From Drosophila miranda (lineage: Eukaryota > Arthropoda > Insecta > Diptera > Drosophilidae): a DNA stretch of 64,000 bases. Each line of letters starts with the position of its first letter. Within the stretch, counting starts at the first letter, position 1. Location: assembly GCF_003369915.1 (NCBI RefSeq), contig NC_046674.1, positions 23,873,657 through 23,937,656 of the forward strand. Reading direction: 5' to 3'. Below are positions 49,601 through 61,731 of the stretch, piece after piece. The position numbers and the translations under genes were made by a program. The notes under the pieces are model-generated. The model was given only the letters and a program-made list of their open reading frames with translations, was not told the origin of the DNA and did no database searches.

Positions 49601-51918
49601 TAATTAAATCATTCAGTTTTACATACGAGTATGTGCACATTCGAGTGATTGATTGAATGACTGATTGGGAAATGGATGAGAAAATTAGAAACCGCTCGAA
49701 TGTAATCCCAGGAAAATCTAGCAACAGTCATCGGAAGCTTCTGGAGAGCCAAGCCAGCCCTAAGTACAGAGCGAGGCTTAATTTATTGGGAAGCTCCTCC
49801 CACATAAGGAGGGAACGTATTCCCTTTTCAATTAGTGTCAAATCTATAAAACTCCATGTGATTCCCCTGTGATGCATAACCTTTTCAACTGCAAAACTAA
49901 TGCGTACAAGTATATCATTGTCTTCTAAGAATTGGCTGATGTTTCTACGACTTTAAGTTCAGAAACTTGACTTGATATGTGTAAAAATAGACTACAACAC
50001 TGTGCTCTTTTTAAATAATGCTTTAAAATGCTTCTAAGAAACTCAAGATATTTAAATAACGACTAAAAAAAAAAAAAAATAATTTTAAGAAATTAACGTA
50101 TTATTATTGAATGAAACACGTGCCACAAAGCAGTAGGTTTCGTGGCGTGGGGCACAAAGAAAGCCTTGAGTCATGCGAGTATTTTGTTTTGAGTCCGATC
50201 TCCATTATAATTATAAAGCCGTCGAAGTCAAATATCAATGAACCCGCCGGCAGGCGCTTATGAAATAGGCTCGAATGTTGTTTCTGCTCGTATATTTTTG
50301 CAACTGCAGGGCGGAAACAGAGATGGGTACAGGGACGGACAGGGGGTCGTATTTATTTATATTTATATTTGTTATTTATTATTTTTAAATTGCAAATATA
50401 TAAAAACACAACACAACACGACGCAGCGGCAGTGAGCGGCACTGAGCCGCAGTGGAATCGGATTTCATTCAGAGTCAGAGCCAGAGCCAGAGCCAGAGCC
50501 AGAAAACGTGCAAGCCCCGACGCTGCAAAAAGCGATTCCAATAAACTGCAATTATCAATTTTGTATACGCATTAAGTATACGACGCGTCGCTGGCGGTGT
50601 CTATAGTCGTATATGCCATATATACCATTTATAGAGACCGTAGGTACCGAGTCGCTGTAGAGCAGAGACGGGGGCTATATGTGTATATAGATGGGGAGCC
50701 TCCTCTCTATGTACATATGCTTATACATCATGTGTACTCGGTGGAATTGATAAGCCGCTGCTATTCAATTATCAATAATACAAAAAGACGAAAGCCGGGA
50801 CGGACCGCGAGAGGCAGCCGCTTCTTCTTCAGAGATGCTTAGTTGGTACTGTATTCCGATAGGATCCAATCAAATCGAATCGAATCGAATCGGCTTTGGA
50901 TCGCATCGGATCTAATCTGGTGGCGCAAACAAACGGTTTGCCTGGAGCCCCAGCTCGTAATTTGTATCAATTCATGGCATGGCATGGCATGGCATCGCAT
51001 GGCATGGAATGGAATCGGCTTGTGGACTCCCGACTAGCAGCAAAAGGCGCGCGAGCTGGCCTTTCCACTTCCTAATTGAAAAATTAAAATTAAATCGGTA
51101 ATTATGACTCTCGACTTGACCGGGTCCACCTCCACCTCCATTCCATCTCCATCTCAATTTGCCCAATTGAGGGATGGATGGCCATAGATAATGAGGCGTC
51201 TCCATCTCGGATCTCTCTTTGACGTCAACTCAAATCCACCCCGATCTGTCCGGGCTGTCCATTATGTCCGTTGTTATTGTTTTAGTATCTACTTGGGATG
51301 TAAACAAGCCCTGGGAGTAGCAGAAAGCACATTTTTCGTGCATTTACATAAGTAGAATAATATGTGCTGTATATGGAAATTTGTATACTTTTTTCATTAT
51401 ATTTTGCTCGGTTTTTATTGGGTTTAAGGAACCTAAATTGATAGCCATGCGAGCGGAAAATTCTGCTTCTCAACGGAACCCAGGGAACTGCCGTCAGGCC
51501 AGGCCAGGGGGACTGTCTGCCGACAGCCGACAGCCCGGCCTTGAACCATGCCCATGTCTCCATGTCTCTGGATATTAGCAAATGATATACGATCGATATC
51601 TAATTTAAAAATAGGTTCAAATCACCTTAGTCCATTCCATTGCATGCGTAGCTTGTATAGGTTGAAGTTCATATCCGTAAACGATCGCATCTCCAGGTCG
51701 TCTAGTTGGGAGTGGGTGATCTTCAGGTCGGTGTGCACATCGGGATTTAGCTTATTGGCCAGGGTGTCCACAATGGCATTGAAGGACTCTAGCTTTTCGC
51801 AGGAGAGCTCCACATAGTTGGAGGCCTTGCCGGTCTCGCAGGTGCAGGGCGAGATTTCCGGACGGACCGAGCACTGCAGCGAAGCTATGTGGAACACGGC
51901 GTACATGAGGGAAGTCAT
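43661..51918 (-). CDS. secreted leucine-rich-repeat protein with Thr-rich tail (809 aa)
   Basis: Coding exons in transcript order: 51918-51626, 45931-44923, 44853-44655, 44589-43661. All phases close (2430 bases including the stop). A short hydrophobic start (SLMYAVFHIASLQC) is taken as a signal peptide, followed by a Cys-rich cap (SPCTCE, ELSCEKL). About fifteen LRRs follow (LxxLxLxxNxI; for example LDLSHNRISRL and LDMTGNQLVEL). A C-terminal cap has the usual cysteines (CDVRLNELC, SQCF). The tail is Thr/Pro-rich with runs of T and NxT sites, so mucin-like glycosylation is likely, and ends acidic (EEPPEE). I see no membrane segment or GPI signal, so the product is expected to be secreted unless further exons exist. 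Intron 1 is 5.7 kb. I do not assign a symbol; a role in adhesion or matrix binding is inferred from the fold. Confidence 0.88.
45932..51625 (-). other. intron 1 of the LRR gene (5.7 kb)
   Basis: Donor AG|GTGATT at 51625 and acceptor TTTATAG at 45932. It holds a GGGAT repeat (48271-48312), a GCCGTT repeat (about 49286-49318), GAATC and GGCAT repeats (about 50875-51014) and no convincing nested gene. First introns of this size in flies often carry enhancers. Confidence 0.7.
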
Positions 51919-51939
51919 TTTCTAGCCGTCGCTCGCCCA

Positions 51940-52972
51940 CACTCTTTTCGTTATAATTAATTTCTTTAATTCAAAGAAGGCACTGGCACTTTCTCCGTGT
52001 CACCTTACACACACAATTCACAACTCACGAAGTAACAAAGTCACAAAGTCACAGTTCACGAATCACTATTCACTGCTGTTCGGATCGAGGATGCGGAGGT
52101 GCATGCCGTTGGGCGGCGGATTATCAACTGTTTGTACGATTCAGTGGCGGCGCAGGCAGCTCGGGGAATATCGCTGGCTGGGCCCGTGGTCTGGGGAAAA
52201 CACACACGCACACACACACAAACACAACCAACGTCTCGGCGATGGGCTCGATCGATGGGCTAAGCGAACAGATGTGTGCGTGATGCGGGGGTTTCCATAG
52301 TTTGCCTTAGTTTTCCGGCAGGATTTTTCGGATTTCGGCTATTCTGTGGAACCGATCCTCACTTTTCGAGCTCTGGCATCGAATTTCACTGACTTCCCGT
52401 TGCGCTTGGGCGTAAGTCGAACGGCATGCACACAGGGGACGGACCGACACACCACACACGCTGGGCAGGGCACCCTCTCGGATCGGGGGTTTGGGACGGA
52501 GATTGGGCTCCAATCCAATCCACTCCGCCGTAGTCGTAGTCGTACCGCGCTCACTTGCCGCGCACTCTCTCTCTTTCTATCTCAGTCGTTCGGCTAGGCT
52601 GACCTCTTGACCCGCGCCCCAGTGTACGTAGATCGGAGCAATGCTTGGAATTAATCTTCTAAAAAATTGTTGTATTGTTGATTTGTTTTCGAAAAAAAAA
52701 AACCGCGAGTACTGGGAGTATTCTGTATTCTGTGTGTGGGTTGTGCTCGTATGGGTACTACTCGTATAAGGTATAAGGTTCGATTGAATCGATCTCTCGC
52801 GCACTCGCAATATTTCCCGATTTCTAGCCCGGTGATCACGTCTTTATTCCAGCACGGTCCGCTGCGAGTGTGGGTCTGGTCTGGGAGTGGGAATCAAATC
52901 GCTGAGGATCCGATCCGATCCGATCCATCCGTATGCTGCGCTGCCGCTGCGGCGCGTCGCTGCTACTTCTCG

Positions 52973-53012
<40 letters not shown>

Positions 53013-54650
53013 GGGGTTTCGTCTTCTGTTTCTGCTGCACTCGCAGAGCTCTCGTGTCTCTTGTTTCTCTCTCCTGTGGAGCGACTTTTGGATGGTTTGA
53101 GGCGCAAGTTTCGGCCCAAAGGCTATATCTATTTAAGGTGAGGCATAGGTGATGGACTCTAAGAGGGCGTTCTCTCAATGGGCACCTATATTCAGCCGTG
53201 GGAGAAAGAGAGAGTTGCAACCAATAGGCAACTCGAAAGAGCGGAAGTGCCTCCTAAATTATGAAAAGGTGAAGGTTTTGCAGAGAGCCCTCCCAAGGTA
53301 GATGAATGGCCTCACCTTTTTTTAATTACACCTTGGCCATTGGCCTATTGGGATGGAGGTAGGTAGGGTAGGTGAAGGCCTGCTGCCATGCCACAATTGT
53401 GCACGACACTCTATTACATGTGTTCCTGGTCTCTCGGCGCCAGGCATCAATCTCCATCTCCCATCGCCCATCGCCTATCTCGATCTGCAGCAGCAGCAGC
53501 ATCAGCAGAAGTCGGCGCCAGCGCTGCCTCCGCACATTGCTGCCACAGTGCACTGCTTGTGCGTGTTCTCCTCCAAGATGTGCCCCCTTTGAGTGCGAGG
53601 CTGGGAGTTGTCTTCTCAGGAACCTAGGCCATGCCGTCGTCGATCTATGTATGGGGCATCATTATCATCACATCATCATCGATGTACGGGTACGAGATGC
53701 ATATGGATATGGACACATGTTCGATACACATGCTGCTGTTACATAGCCACGCACATATGTATATACATATGTACAACCCTATGTACATACATATGTACAT
53801 ATGTACGTGCATGTGGTGCATCTTGTTATGCTGCTTGTTTGTCTGTCTGGCTGCCACTTTTACGCACTTTTGATAAATTGTCCTTTACACACTGCCACGC
53901 TGCTGCACGCACATATGCGCGCTGCCGCCTGCCACACAATCTGGCATCATCTTCGGGAGATGTTTTTAATTACTCCTATCTGCTCCGATCCGTTCCGTTT
54001 CAGTGCCTTATACCGAGATGATCTTGGGAATGCCTAGGCTCTGTGCTCTGTGCTCTGGGCTCTGGGGTCTGGTCTTGAGGTCAAGGATTAGCGACGACAC
54101 TAATTGAGATCGAGCCAAAAACATTTCAATTCCCCAGTGACTGTGATGAAAATTTTCCATCGAACCTACTTGGCGCCAGCCTCAATCACAGTGCAGCAAG
54201 GGAGCAGTAGGCCTGCGAGGAGCCATGCATCAAAGTCTGCAGCCTTAATTTATTTCAAAGTTCTGGGGACCCGCATACATAATGAACCAGGGGCCCCATA
54301 AATGCCCAGGCTGCGAATTCCGCGCATTCCCCGAGACGGAGACCGGAGACGCCGACCAGAGACCAGAGACCAGAGAGCAGAGAGCAGACCCAACCGAACC
54401 GCTTTCAATGCGCGTGCCAGCTCTCCCCTTTTGGGGGCAATTAATCAACGGGTGGAGAGGCCTTCAAGTGATTGCCACTTCTGCCTTCTGGCGGTGACAC
54501 ACAAGCCCGGTCGCATCAGCCGCATCGCATCGCCATTTAGGCTGCAATCTCTGGAGTTGTTTGGATACTGTTCTTTGTAGGATCCTTTTAAACGATCGAT
54601 AAAGATCCGACCTAAAACTATTAACATTCCCTTTTTCATACCCATACGAT
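51940..54650. other. 5' flank of the LRR gene and intergenic region
   Basis: No gene supported. It holds the leader of the LRR gene just upstream of 51918, a CT run (52976-53012), a CAT/ATGTACAT-rich stretch (about 53640-53830) and GAGACC-type repeats (54340-54390). I could not place the transcription start confidently. Confidence 0.5.
52976..53012. repeat. CT/GA dinucleotide run
   Basis: About 15 uninterrupted CT units then CTATCTCTCTC. On the - strand it is a GA run about 1 kb upstream of the LRR coding start, a possible GAGA-factor or CLAMP site. Confidence 0.7.
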
Positions 54651-54654
54651 TCGA

Positions 54655-54885
54655 CTATGTGCCTCCTCCAGCAGGTGCTCTGGAGTCTGTCCTTGTGCCT
54701 GTAGAGGATTGGCTGTTAAATATCCAGAATATGGTGGATTGGTGGACCCTGGGATAGGATGTGAACTGCATAAGTCCGTGAGTCCACCAAGCATCATTTA
54801 ATTGTTGGATGCAATTCTTTCTCAAAGGACGTACCATATCGATTTCGAATTTCTTTTGAGCATTAAAAAGGTGGTCACATGACAT
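54655..54885 (-). pseudogene. possible broken gene, two overlapping frames
   Basis: One frame starts MSCDHLFNAQKKFEIDMV and runs 76 codons. In its second half a different frame reads like better protein (STNPPYSGYLTANPLQ, then TPEHLLEEAH) and ends at a stop just below 54655. A frame change around 54790 would join them, so this may be a frameshifted or decaying gene, or two exons whose junction I cannot find. Not recognised. Confidence 0.25.
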
Positions 54886-55735
54886 CTGCTGTTTTCTGCT
54901 TTACACTTTCGAAACGCACTGTCCACTGTCACGACCGAATAACTGTTGGTATTAAAAATATACATCGATTACGTAGCCACTCTATTTATAAAATCCAATC
55001 ATCACAGAGTAAATATTTAAAGAAAAGCGCGATATATTAATTATTATTATTTATTCGTACAATTTTTATTTTCTTTGCTCGATTTTTGTTGTTTTTGATT
55101 TTGTGTATTTCTTCATGTTTTTGCACATAAATATACTCAACAATTTTAATGTGACACTTTTTCGTGTTTCGAGTGCAGGCGACAACAATATTAAGATATA
55201 AAGGAATTTCGTGACGATGGGGGATGGGGTCCGGTTGGATGGATGGAAAGGCAGATGGCGCGCCAGATCGGTTGGTGTGGGATGCGGCCCGGTGTTGGTA
55301 CAGGTCGTTCCCTGTAGAAGCCCCTTCCTCTGCTCCATTAGCCGCGCGTAGGTTGTTGTAATGGGTCTGTTTTTGCACTGTCGCCACTTGAGCGGTGGCT
55401 GCAAATTCCTGATTGTTCGTCATCAACAGTCATGTGCCTTCAGGCGGCTCACGTCAATCGGCGCCAGCCAAAATATTTAGCTGGAATTCGGCTGTCGTCA
55501 CGGGTCTCTGTTGGCCGAGACCCAATACGTCACGCGACACGGGGACGCCATCGCCACTTGGACTGCAATTGAAAGCATTTAGATGGTATCATGCCCTACC
55601 AAAGCCTCATCGTGTGTGGCCCTAGTCCATCCGTCGTCCATCAGCCATCGTCGATCGTCCATCGCCTTTGTTTCGGTTAATATGCTCCTTCTTTTTTGTA
55701 TCGTTGTCCCAAATGGCTTCACTTTTTGTGTGGGT

Positions 55736-55741
55736 TTTATT
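55736..55741 (-). terminator. Bag6: candidate BAG6 polyadenylation signal
   Basis: Antisense AATAAA about 310 bases past the stop at 56051. Another lies near 55047 if the 3'UTR is longer. Confidence 0.5.
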
Positions 55742-56050
55742 TCGTTTCCAGCAGTGTGTGGAAATATCGGTTGGGTATTATTATTATCATTCTATCGTAT
55801 TACTCGGTGCGCTGGGTGTGGTGGTCCTTCCGTATTCTGATTCCAATTGTGGTTGGTTCCGATTATGGTTTTCTTCGCCTGTTGTCGCCGCCGCTGTCGT
55901 CTCATAGTTTAAACAGAACTTATCAATTAACTAAAGTACTATATGTACGGTATACTTAAAGGTATAATGTACAACAAGCGCCACACACGCACAAACACAC
56001 CGACGATGTGATGGGGAGGTCGCTTGTTAAGCTCCCAAAAGGTTTTTCGT

Positions 56051-59000
56051 CTACTTATGCTCTGTGAACTTGGCGATCTGCGGATACTTGCTGGGCGTAA
56101 AGTCAACGTCCTTCTTGATCCGATCCCGCACATTGGTGCGCATCGCCTCCGTGTAGGAGGCCAGCAGGGACGCATCGTGGGTCATCGAATCGATCACAGC
56201 ATCTACGTTAAGTGAGGAGCTGGCGGCAGTTCCGTTTGCATTGACACCCAGCCCGGCGCTCTGAATGGCCCGCTGCACCCCGCTGGCAATCAGACACTCC
56301 ACGTTGGCCGTGGGCTTATCCGTCTGGATGATCTTGCGACGCTTGGCGGACATGCCAGAAATGTAGGCATCAGAGTAGGGTGGCTGAGGGCTGTTTTGCT
56401 GCGGAAACACCGAGAGATTTTCATTTCTGATCAGGTGGGGCAAGTTTGGGGCACTTACCTCAGCCTGCGTCTGTAGGTCGCGCGTTATCGCGGGCAACCA
56501 GTCACTGGGGAAACTCATGTGCCAGGACTCGGAGCCGAGAACCACCGGTGGAAGAGATGTCTCCGCTACGGGAACACTGTTGCTGGTGGTGGTGGCGGTG
56601 GCGCTTGTGTTGCTGTTACTGCTACTGCTGCCGGCCACTTCAGTCATCTCCACGTCCGTGTCGAGCACCTCCGCCTGTGCCTGCTGATGCGGCTGGTTCG
56701 GCTGTTTTGGCTGTTGCTGCAGATTGAAGGCACGCGACGGTTGCGCACCGAATTGCGGCTGTGATTTATTGCGTTTTGCATAAGGCTTAATGCTAAAAGA
56801 CAGGAGTCAGGGAACTTACCTCGCCAGCAGTGCCAAGGTCTGTCTGCACGTTGCGCAGGACGAGGAACTGTTGGGCATCTGCGGTGTCCGTCTGGGTTGG
56901 AATTCTGGGGTCAACGTAGACCCACAAGGCTTGGTTCTGGAAACCTGCAAGAAGATCAGTGATGAAGTGCCAAACTGTTAGTGTGCAGGAAGGATATACT
57001 CACTGGTATGCCGCAGTGGGTTGCGCAGTCTGGCCATCGTTAGGTGCCAGTAAATCTCCGCATTGTCACTGCCCAGGCAAAGTAAGAGCACGCTGAACAG
57101 CCGTACGCGGAACTGCTCACAGATCTTCTTGAGGCTCTGCTCGAACTGGCCCACAGTGCTGGGGGCCGAAATGCACAGTTCCATGATGAGGCGCAAACTC
57201 TGGCGCAAGATGTTGGTTACAGATTCGCGCGAGTCGTACTGCGGCAGCTCGTACTGCGGCAAAAAGATCAGGCTCTCGGTGAACCACTCAAGGGCGCGGC
57301 TGATGGCGCCGGGTATGGTCTCCTCGTTGATGGGCGCTCCCTCGAAGACGCTGGCGGAAAGAAAGCTGCTCAGCTCCGAGCGCAGATTACTCGATCTATC
57401 ACTGAAGTGTGATGATGATGTCGGTGTGACTGTGGGTGTGACTGGGACTGCAGCTGTAGCTGTAGCTTCTCTAGGTGGAACGCTCAGGTTGACCGCGATT
57501 GTGCGGTTGGGTGTGGTAAAAAAGTTGACCATTTCGGCAATTCCATCCGTGTTGTTGACGGCGCTGGCTGAAGCTGCTTGCGAAATATTTCGTACAGTAT
57601 TAAACAACGTATTTGAGGTTCTTGATGATGGGGTTAATTGTCAGAGTAAGCCACTGGAAACTATTGGCCGAAAGGTGTGCCTTGGCAGCCCCAAGGCACA
57701 CCCTTCTATCGGCAGTCGCATGAATTGTGGTTTCCGACTGCATATTTGTGCAATGAGAGAGAATGAGGGTGGCAGACAACGAAGATCTGCGTAGGAAAAC
57801 TTACCAGAAGGCACTCCTCCGCCGGCGGCCGAGGCAGCCGATGAACCATAGGAGGAGGGGGCATCGGCGCCTCCATCTTCCATAGCTGCGTTTGGCCTGC
57901 GATTGTTGTTGGCGCTACTGTTGTTGTTGTTTTGCGGCAGCGGCTCCGGCTCGCGAATGTGGTGGCTGTTACACGGCAGGAAGCGGTCGAAGGCCGTGTG
58001 AGTCGGCGCGATGCGTCCGCCCCAGTTGTTGTTGCCGCCAATCTGGATCTGGGGCCGTGACGTGGAGCGCGTCTGTGTGGCGGTTGTCGGCAATGTGTTG
58101 GCCCGCTGCTCTCCACTGCGCGTGCCTGTCGAGGTCGAGGCTCCTCCAGTGCTGGAACTGCTGTTGGCCGCGGTAGCTGCTTCTCCTGCAGCCGGTCCAC
58201 TCTCGTTGGTCGCTTCGGGCGCTGACTCTGGCCCCGGGGCTGGGGGACGTACGGCAGCAGCCATCACATGCACGGGCAAGTTGATGGACATAATGTTGGG
58301 GGCGCTGAACTCCACTTGCACATCGTTAGTATCGTTGGCGGCTCTGTTCACAACGGCCTGAATGAGACGGGCCATATCCAGCTGGGGATCTGCAAAGGAA
58401 GAAGCTTTAGCAGGGCCACCTTAACACCGAATGCGGGCAGGGATTAAAGATTGGAGGCTGGCAAGCCAAAAGAAAACGAAACAACAAGGTTAAAACGGAG
58501 CTGAGAGTCGGAGCTAGCAGCTCAGCGAACAAGGGATGCAAACGTGAATGAAATGAGCGTTACGGGACCATGTCTGAGATGGCGGGCAAAATCAACAGCA
58601 ATTAAAACACAAAACATACTGGGCGGTGGCAGGGCCACGGGCATATAGAGCCGCAGCCTAGGTGGCAATCGGGGCCCCTCAGATTGATCTGGAGCTTCAT
58701 CTAGAAATTCGACAAAGGACATATGGGCGTTTCAAAAGTCAGGATACAGTTTAAGGTTAACAATTATGAAGTTCTTTAGGTATTACAGAAATCACAAATT
58801 GTATATCTGAAACGCACAGTAAACTGTTGGACACAGAATTCTTACCCAATCCAAGACTCTGTGGCTGCGGCTGTGGCTGGGAGGCCTGAGGGACTGCATT
58901 GCGTGCCACCATTGGCTCATCGACGGGATCCTCAACGGGTCCACCCTGGGTAGGTATGCCAATGGCGGCCACCGCTCCGACAGCCATCTGAACAGCGGCT

Positions 59001-61003
59001 TCGGCTGCTTGAGCAACCTGAGCAGCTTCAACGGAAGCAAGAGCTGCAGTTTGGGCTGCACCCCGGGCCAAGACCGCGGCCCAAGGTACCGGATTGGTAG
59101 TCGCGGACCCTGCATCAGGCAGTTCGGTTGGTGCCGCGTTTGCTGCATTTGGTCTCGGATTTCCTCTAGCCATGGCTGACGCGTAGTTAGCACCTGCATG
59201 TGTAATTATCTGTGCAGTTGCACTCAAAGTGTTTCTTGCAGCCTCTTCGACATTCCTTGATAGGCCCGGGGGGCGTGCACCGGGAGCACGCTGGTCCACA
59301 TTATTGGTGGCCTGCTGCAGGACCTCGAGGGGCGCAAAATGGGGCGCGAATATGTTATTGGAGCGTATGTAGCCGCTCTGCTCCACGAGAATGGGCCGAC
59401 AGGTGAGCACGCGTGGCCCGGGCTGCGAGAGGTCCAGCATCAGGTCGGATATGGCGTGCTGAGCGTGCGATAAGTAGTGGAAGGCCTCCGAGACACGATC
59501 GAAGATGCGCTGGGCATTCTCCCGTCTAGTAGTGTCCTGCGGGGGAGGAGAACGATTTTTAGTAAGAGGTAAAGACCAGACACGGGTTCCCTTTTGGTAA
59601 CTTTGGCTTACATTCTCCTCAAATGTGGGATCGTTCTCAAGTATATCGTAGTAGCGATCAACAAAGGGTGCCAGACGCGTCTGAACACCGCGATAGCGCT
59701 GTATGACATGGCCCAGCACCTGCGGGCGAGTGCGACGACGTGTAGCGCCATTTGGACCCCCATTGGCTGGGACGCCATCGCCGCCAGCTGGAGCATTGCT
59801 GGCACTCTCTGCAGCGCTGGGACCGGAAGCAGCAGCACCAGCACTAGCACTACCCGCAGGTTGACCACCTACAGCTCCCTCTGCATCCCCTTCTGGTGTG
59901 GGGGTGGCGGATCGGTCCGAGGCACCGTCTGGACCATCTTCATCGTCCGAGTCAATGACATCTTCAATTATGACGGTGGCGGCTGTGGTCTCGCCATTGG
60001 CGTCGGCAGCTGCTCCGGCGGCTCCCTCGAGAGCTGCCTCTCCGGCACGCGGCTCCATCGTCTCGCCACTCTCATTGGTGTAGACCGTGGGCAACTGTAG
60101 GACAGTGTAGTTGCGTGCGCCGGTGCGGGTAAGGGCGGCAGTGACCGCGTCCTGGACCATGTCGATGATATTGTTGTTACGTGGCATATCAGTGGAAGAG
60201 ACGCCTACCTCCACCACTGTCGACTCCATGGACCAGCGACCGCGCTGCAGAATGTCCAGGGATTGGTTGTTAAGCCCCACCGAAGGGTTCTCCAGATAGG
60301 CGGCGATGTTGTTGGCGCAATCGATCATGTGCAGAGCCACAGTGATGCGATTGATGCAGAAGGACGAAGAGTTCGGGAAACGACCGGGTGGAGTGCGTGT
60401 CTACAGATTACATACAGATTAAATCAGTAAGCATCAAAAAAGAGAACCGTCTCCTGGGAAGACTTACCCCAGCCCCGGGACCGTTGGGCACTGGTATGGA
60501 CATCGTTCCTACTAGCATGCCATCGAGAGCGCGGAAGTAGGGCGAAGTGCGCATGCTGCCTGGCGGCGGACGTGTCACTGTGCGAGCGGGACGCATGGGC
60601 TCATCGTTGTGGCGAGCATTGGTGCCGCGCTGCGAGAAGGGCGGGCGCTCGGCGACGTGCAATACCTTGCCAGCGACATCTTCAAAGGAATATGCCAGCA
60701 GATTAGCAAAAGTACCTGCTGTGGCTAGGGACAAATGACTCACCGTATTCCTTGACTTGCTTATCGTCGGCCAGCACACGCCCCTGGTATATAATTCGCT
60801 GGTTCTCCGCTGCAATGCTGGTCTTCTCAGCTATTTGGTCCTTGAGCTGGCGAATCGTGATCTACGTGGAGAGAGAGGGACGCGCGTGTGCTTTAGTCAA
60901 AGGGCTTCCACTCTGGACACACAACCTCAAAAATTACCTCATTGTCGATGTTGAATTCGTGTGTACGCGCATCCAAGGTTTTTACCTTCAGATTTATTTT
61001 CAT
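56051..61003 (-). CDS. Bag6: BAG6/Scythe homologue, ubiquitin-like chaperone (about 1303 aa)
   Basis: Holds hydrophobic tail-anchored and mislocalised proteins in the cytosol and nucleus and directs them to insertion or proteasomal degradation. Coding exons in transcript order: 61003-60938, 60861-60744, 60679-60468, 60400-59612, 59536-58846, 58700-58620, 58389-57805, about 57573-57004, 56944-56820, 56785-56459, 56398-56051. Phases close throughout. The start of the eighth exon is ambiguous (57576, 57573 or 57567, all in frame). Residues 1 to about 75 are ubiquitin-like ([19 protein letters not shown], then [13 protein letters not shown], then [17 protein letters not shown]). Pro/Ala/Thr-rich linkers follow, then the family signature [14 protein letters not shown] (near 770), a helical region ([23 protein letters not shown]), SAKRRK (possible nuclear signal) and a C-terminal helix of the BAG-like region. 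A low-copy inverted duplicate lies 450 bases upstream of the start codon. Confidence 0.92.
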
Positions 61004-61377
61004 TTTTACTGCTGTCTTTTATATGGGCTGCCACGAAAATCAGTGAAATTTGTTCTTTTGCACCGCACACCGAAAAAAAAATTCCAAACAGACTGTTGCA
61101 AGGGTGATGACGGGGGGAGGAAAATCGGTTTCGGTGTCGCTGCTGTCACCTTCTATCTCGCTCTCTGTTTCTCGCGCTAGCAGTTTTATTGTTTTCCCTT
61201 GCTCCTCGTCTTTTCTGATTTTCTCGTTGGTCACTCACGCACGTAAAGTTTACCGAGCTGTGAAAAGTGTATGACGTATTAATTATACATAAGTATGTAT
61301 ATATTAATATGTTACACTATTTGGTTTTCCAACAAGTTTAGTTGTTGTTATGTTATCGATCACAATATGCAGTCTGA

Positions 61378-61447
61378 CCCTCAGAAATATACTGTAATAT
61401 ACCAGCGGCACATACCAGCGGTATATTACAGTATATTTCTGAGGGTG
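61378..61447. repeat. palindrome with 27-bp perfect arms
   Basis: Arm 1 starts ACCCTCAGAAATATACTG and its exact reverse complement ends the block. The loop of about 16 bases contains a short AGCGG/CCAGC repeat. It lies immediately before the duplicated BAG6 segment. Confidence 0.85.
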
Positions 61448-61449
61448 CG

Positions 61450-61680
61450 GTATGCGATAGTATGTCCGTGGGAAGAATTCCCACGAGACGGTTGTCTTTT
61501 TTGATGCTTACTAATATAATCTGTAAGTAATCTGTAGACACGCACTCCACCCGGTCGTTACCCGAACTCGTCGTCCTTCTTCATCTATCGCATAACTGTG
61601 GCGCTGCCTATCTGGACCTACACCAACGAAAGTAGCAAAAAGCCGGCGCCGTTTGAACTGAAAAATGTATTTGATGTATG
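61450..61680 (+). pseudogene. inverted partial duplicate of BAG6 (exon 3 end, intron, exon 4 pieces)
   Basis: The + strand carries GAGACGG, CTTTTTTGATGCTTACT, TAATCTGTA and CTGTAG|ACACGCACTCCACC in the same order as the - strand of BAG6 around 60480-60390, including the intron and acceptor. It then matches exon 4 for about 70 bases (encoding TPPGRYPNSSSF against [12 protein letters not shown]) and jumps to a segment resembling the exon 4 part that encodes YTNES. Because intron sequence is included, the copy arose through DNA and not through mRNA. It is short, internally deleted and without a start, so it is non-functional as a BAG6 protein. Confidence 0.8.
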
Positions 61681-61731
61681 GTTAGTGCTTCAATACAATT
61701 TCGACTTCACAATATACAGAAACTTAAATGT

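Noticed and set aside
55037..55423. - strand frame of up to 129 codons just after the BAG6 stop
   Set aside because: Ends in Lys/Asn low complexity and lies in the expected BAG6 3'UTR; a second overlapping frame looks equally good, so neither is convincing.
56446..58361. Several + strand frames within BAG6
   Set aside because: All antisense to BAG6 exons and introns; Trp/Gly or Cys runs are reverse-read repeats.
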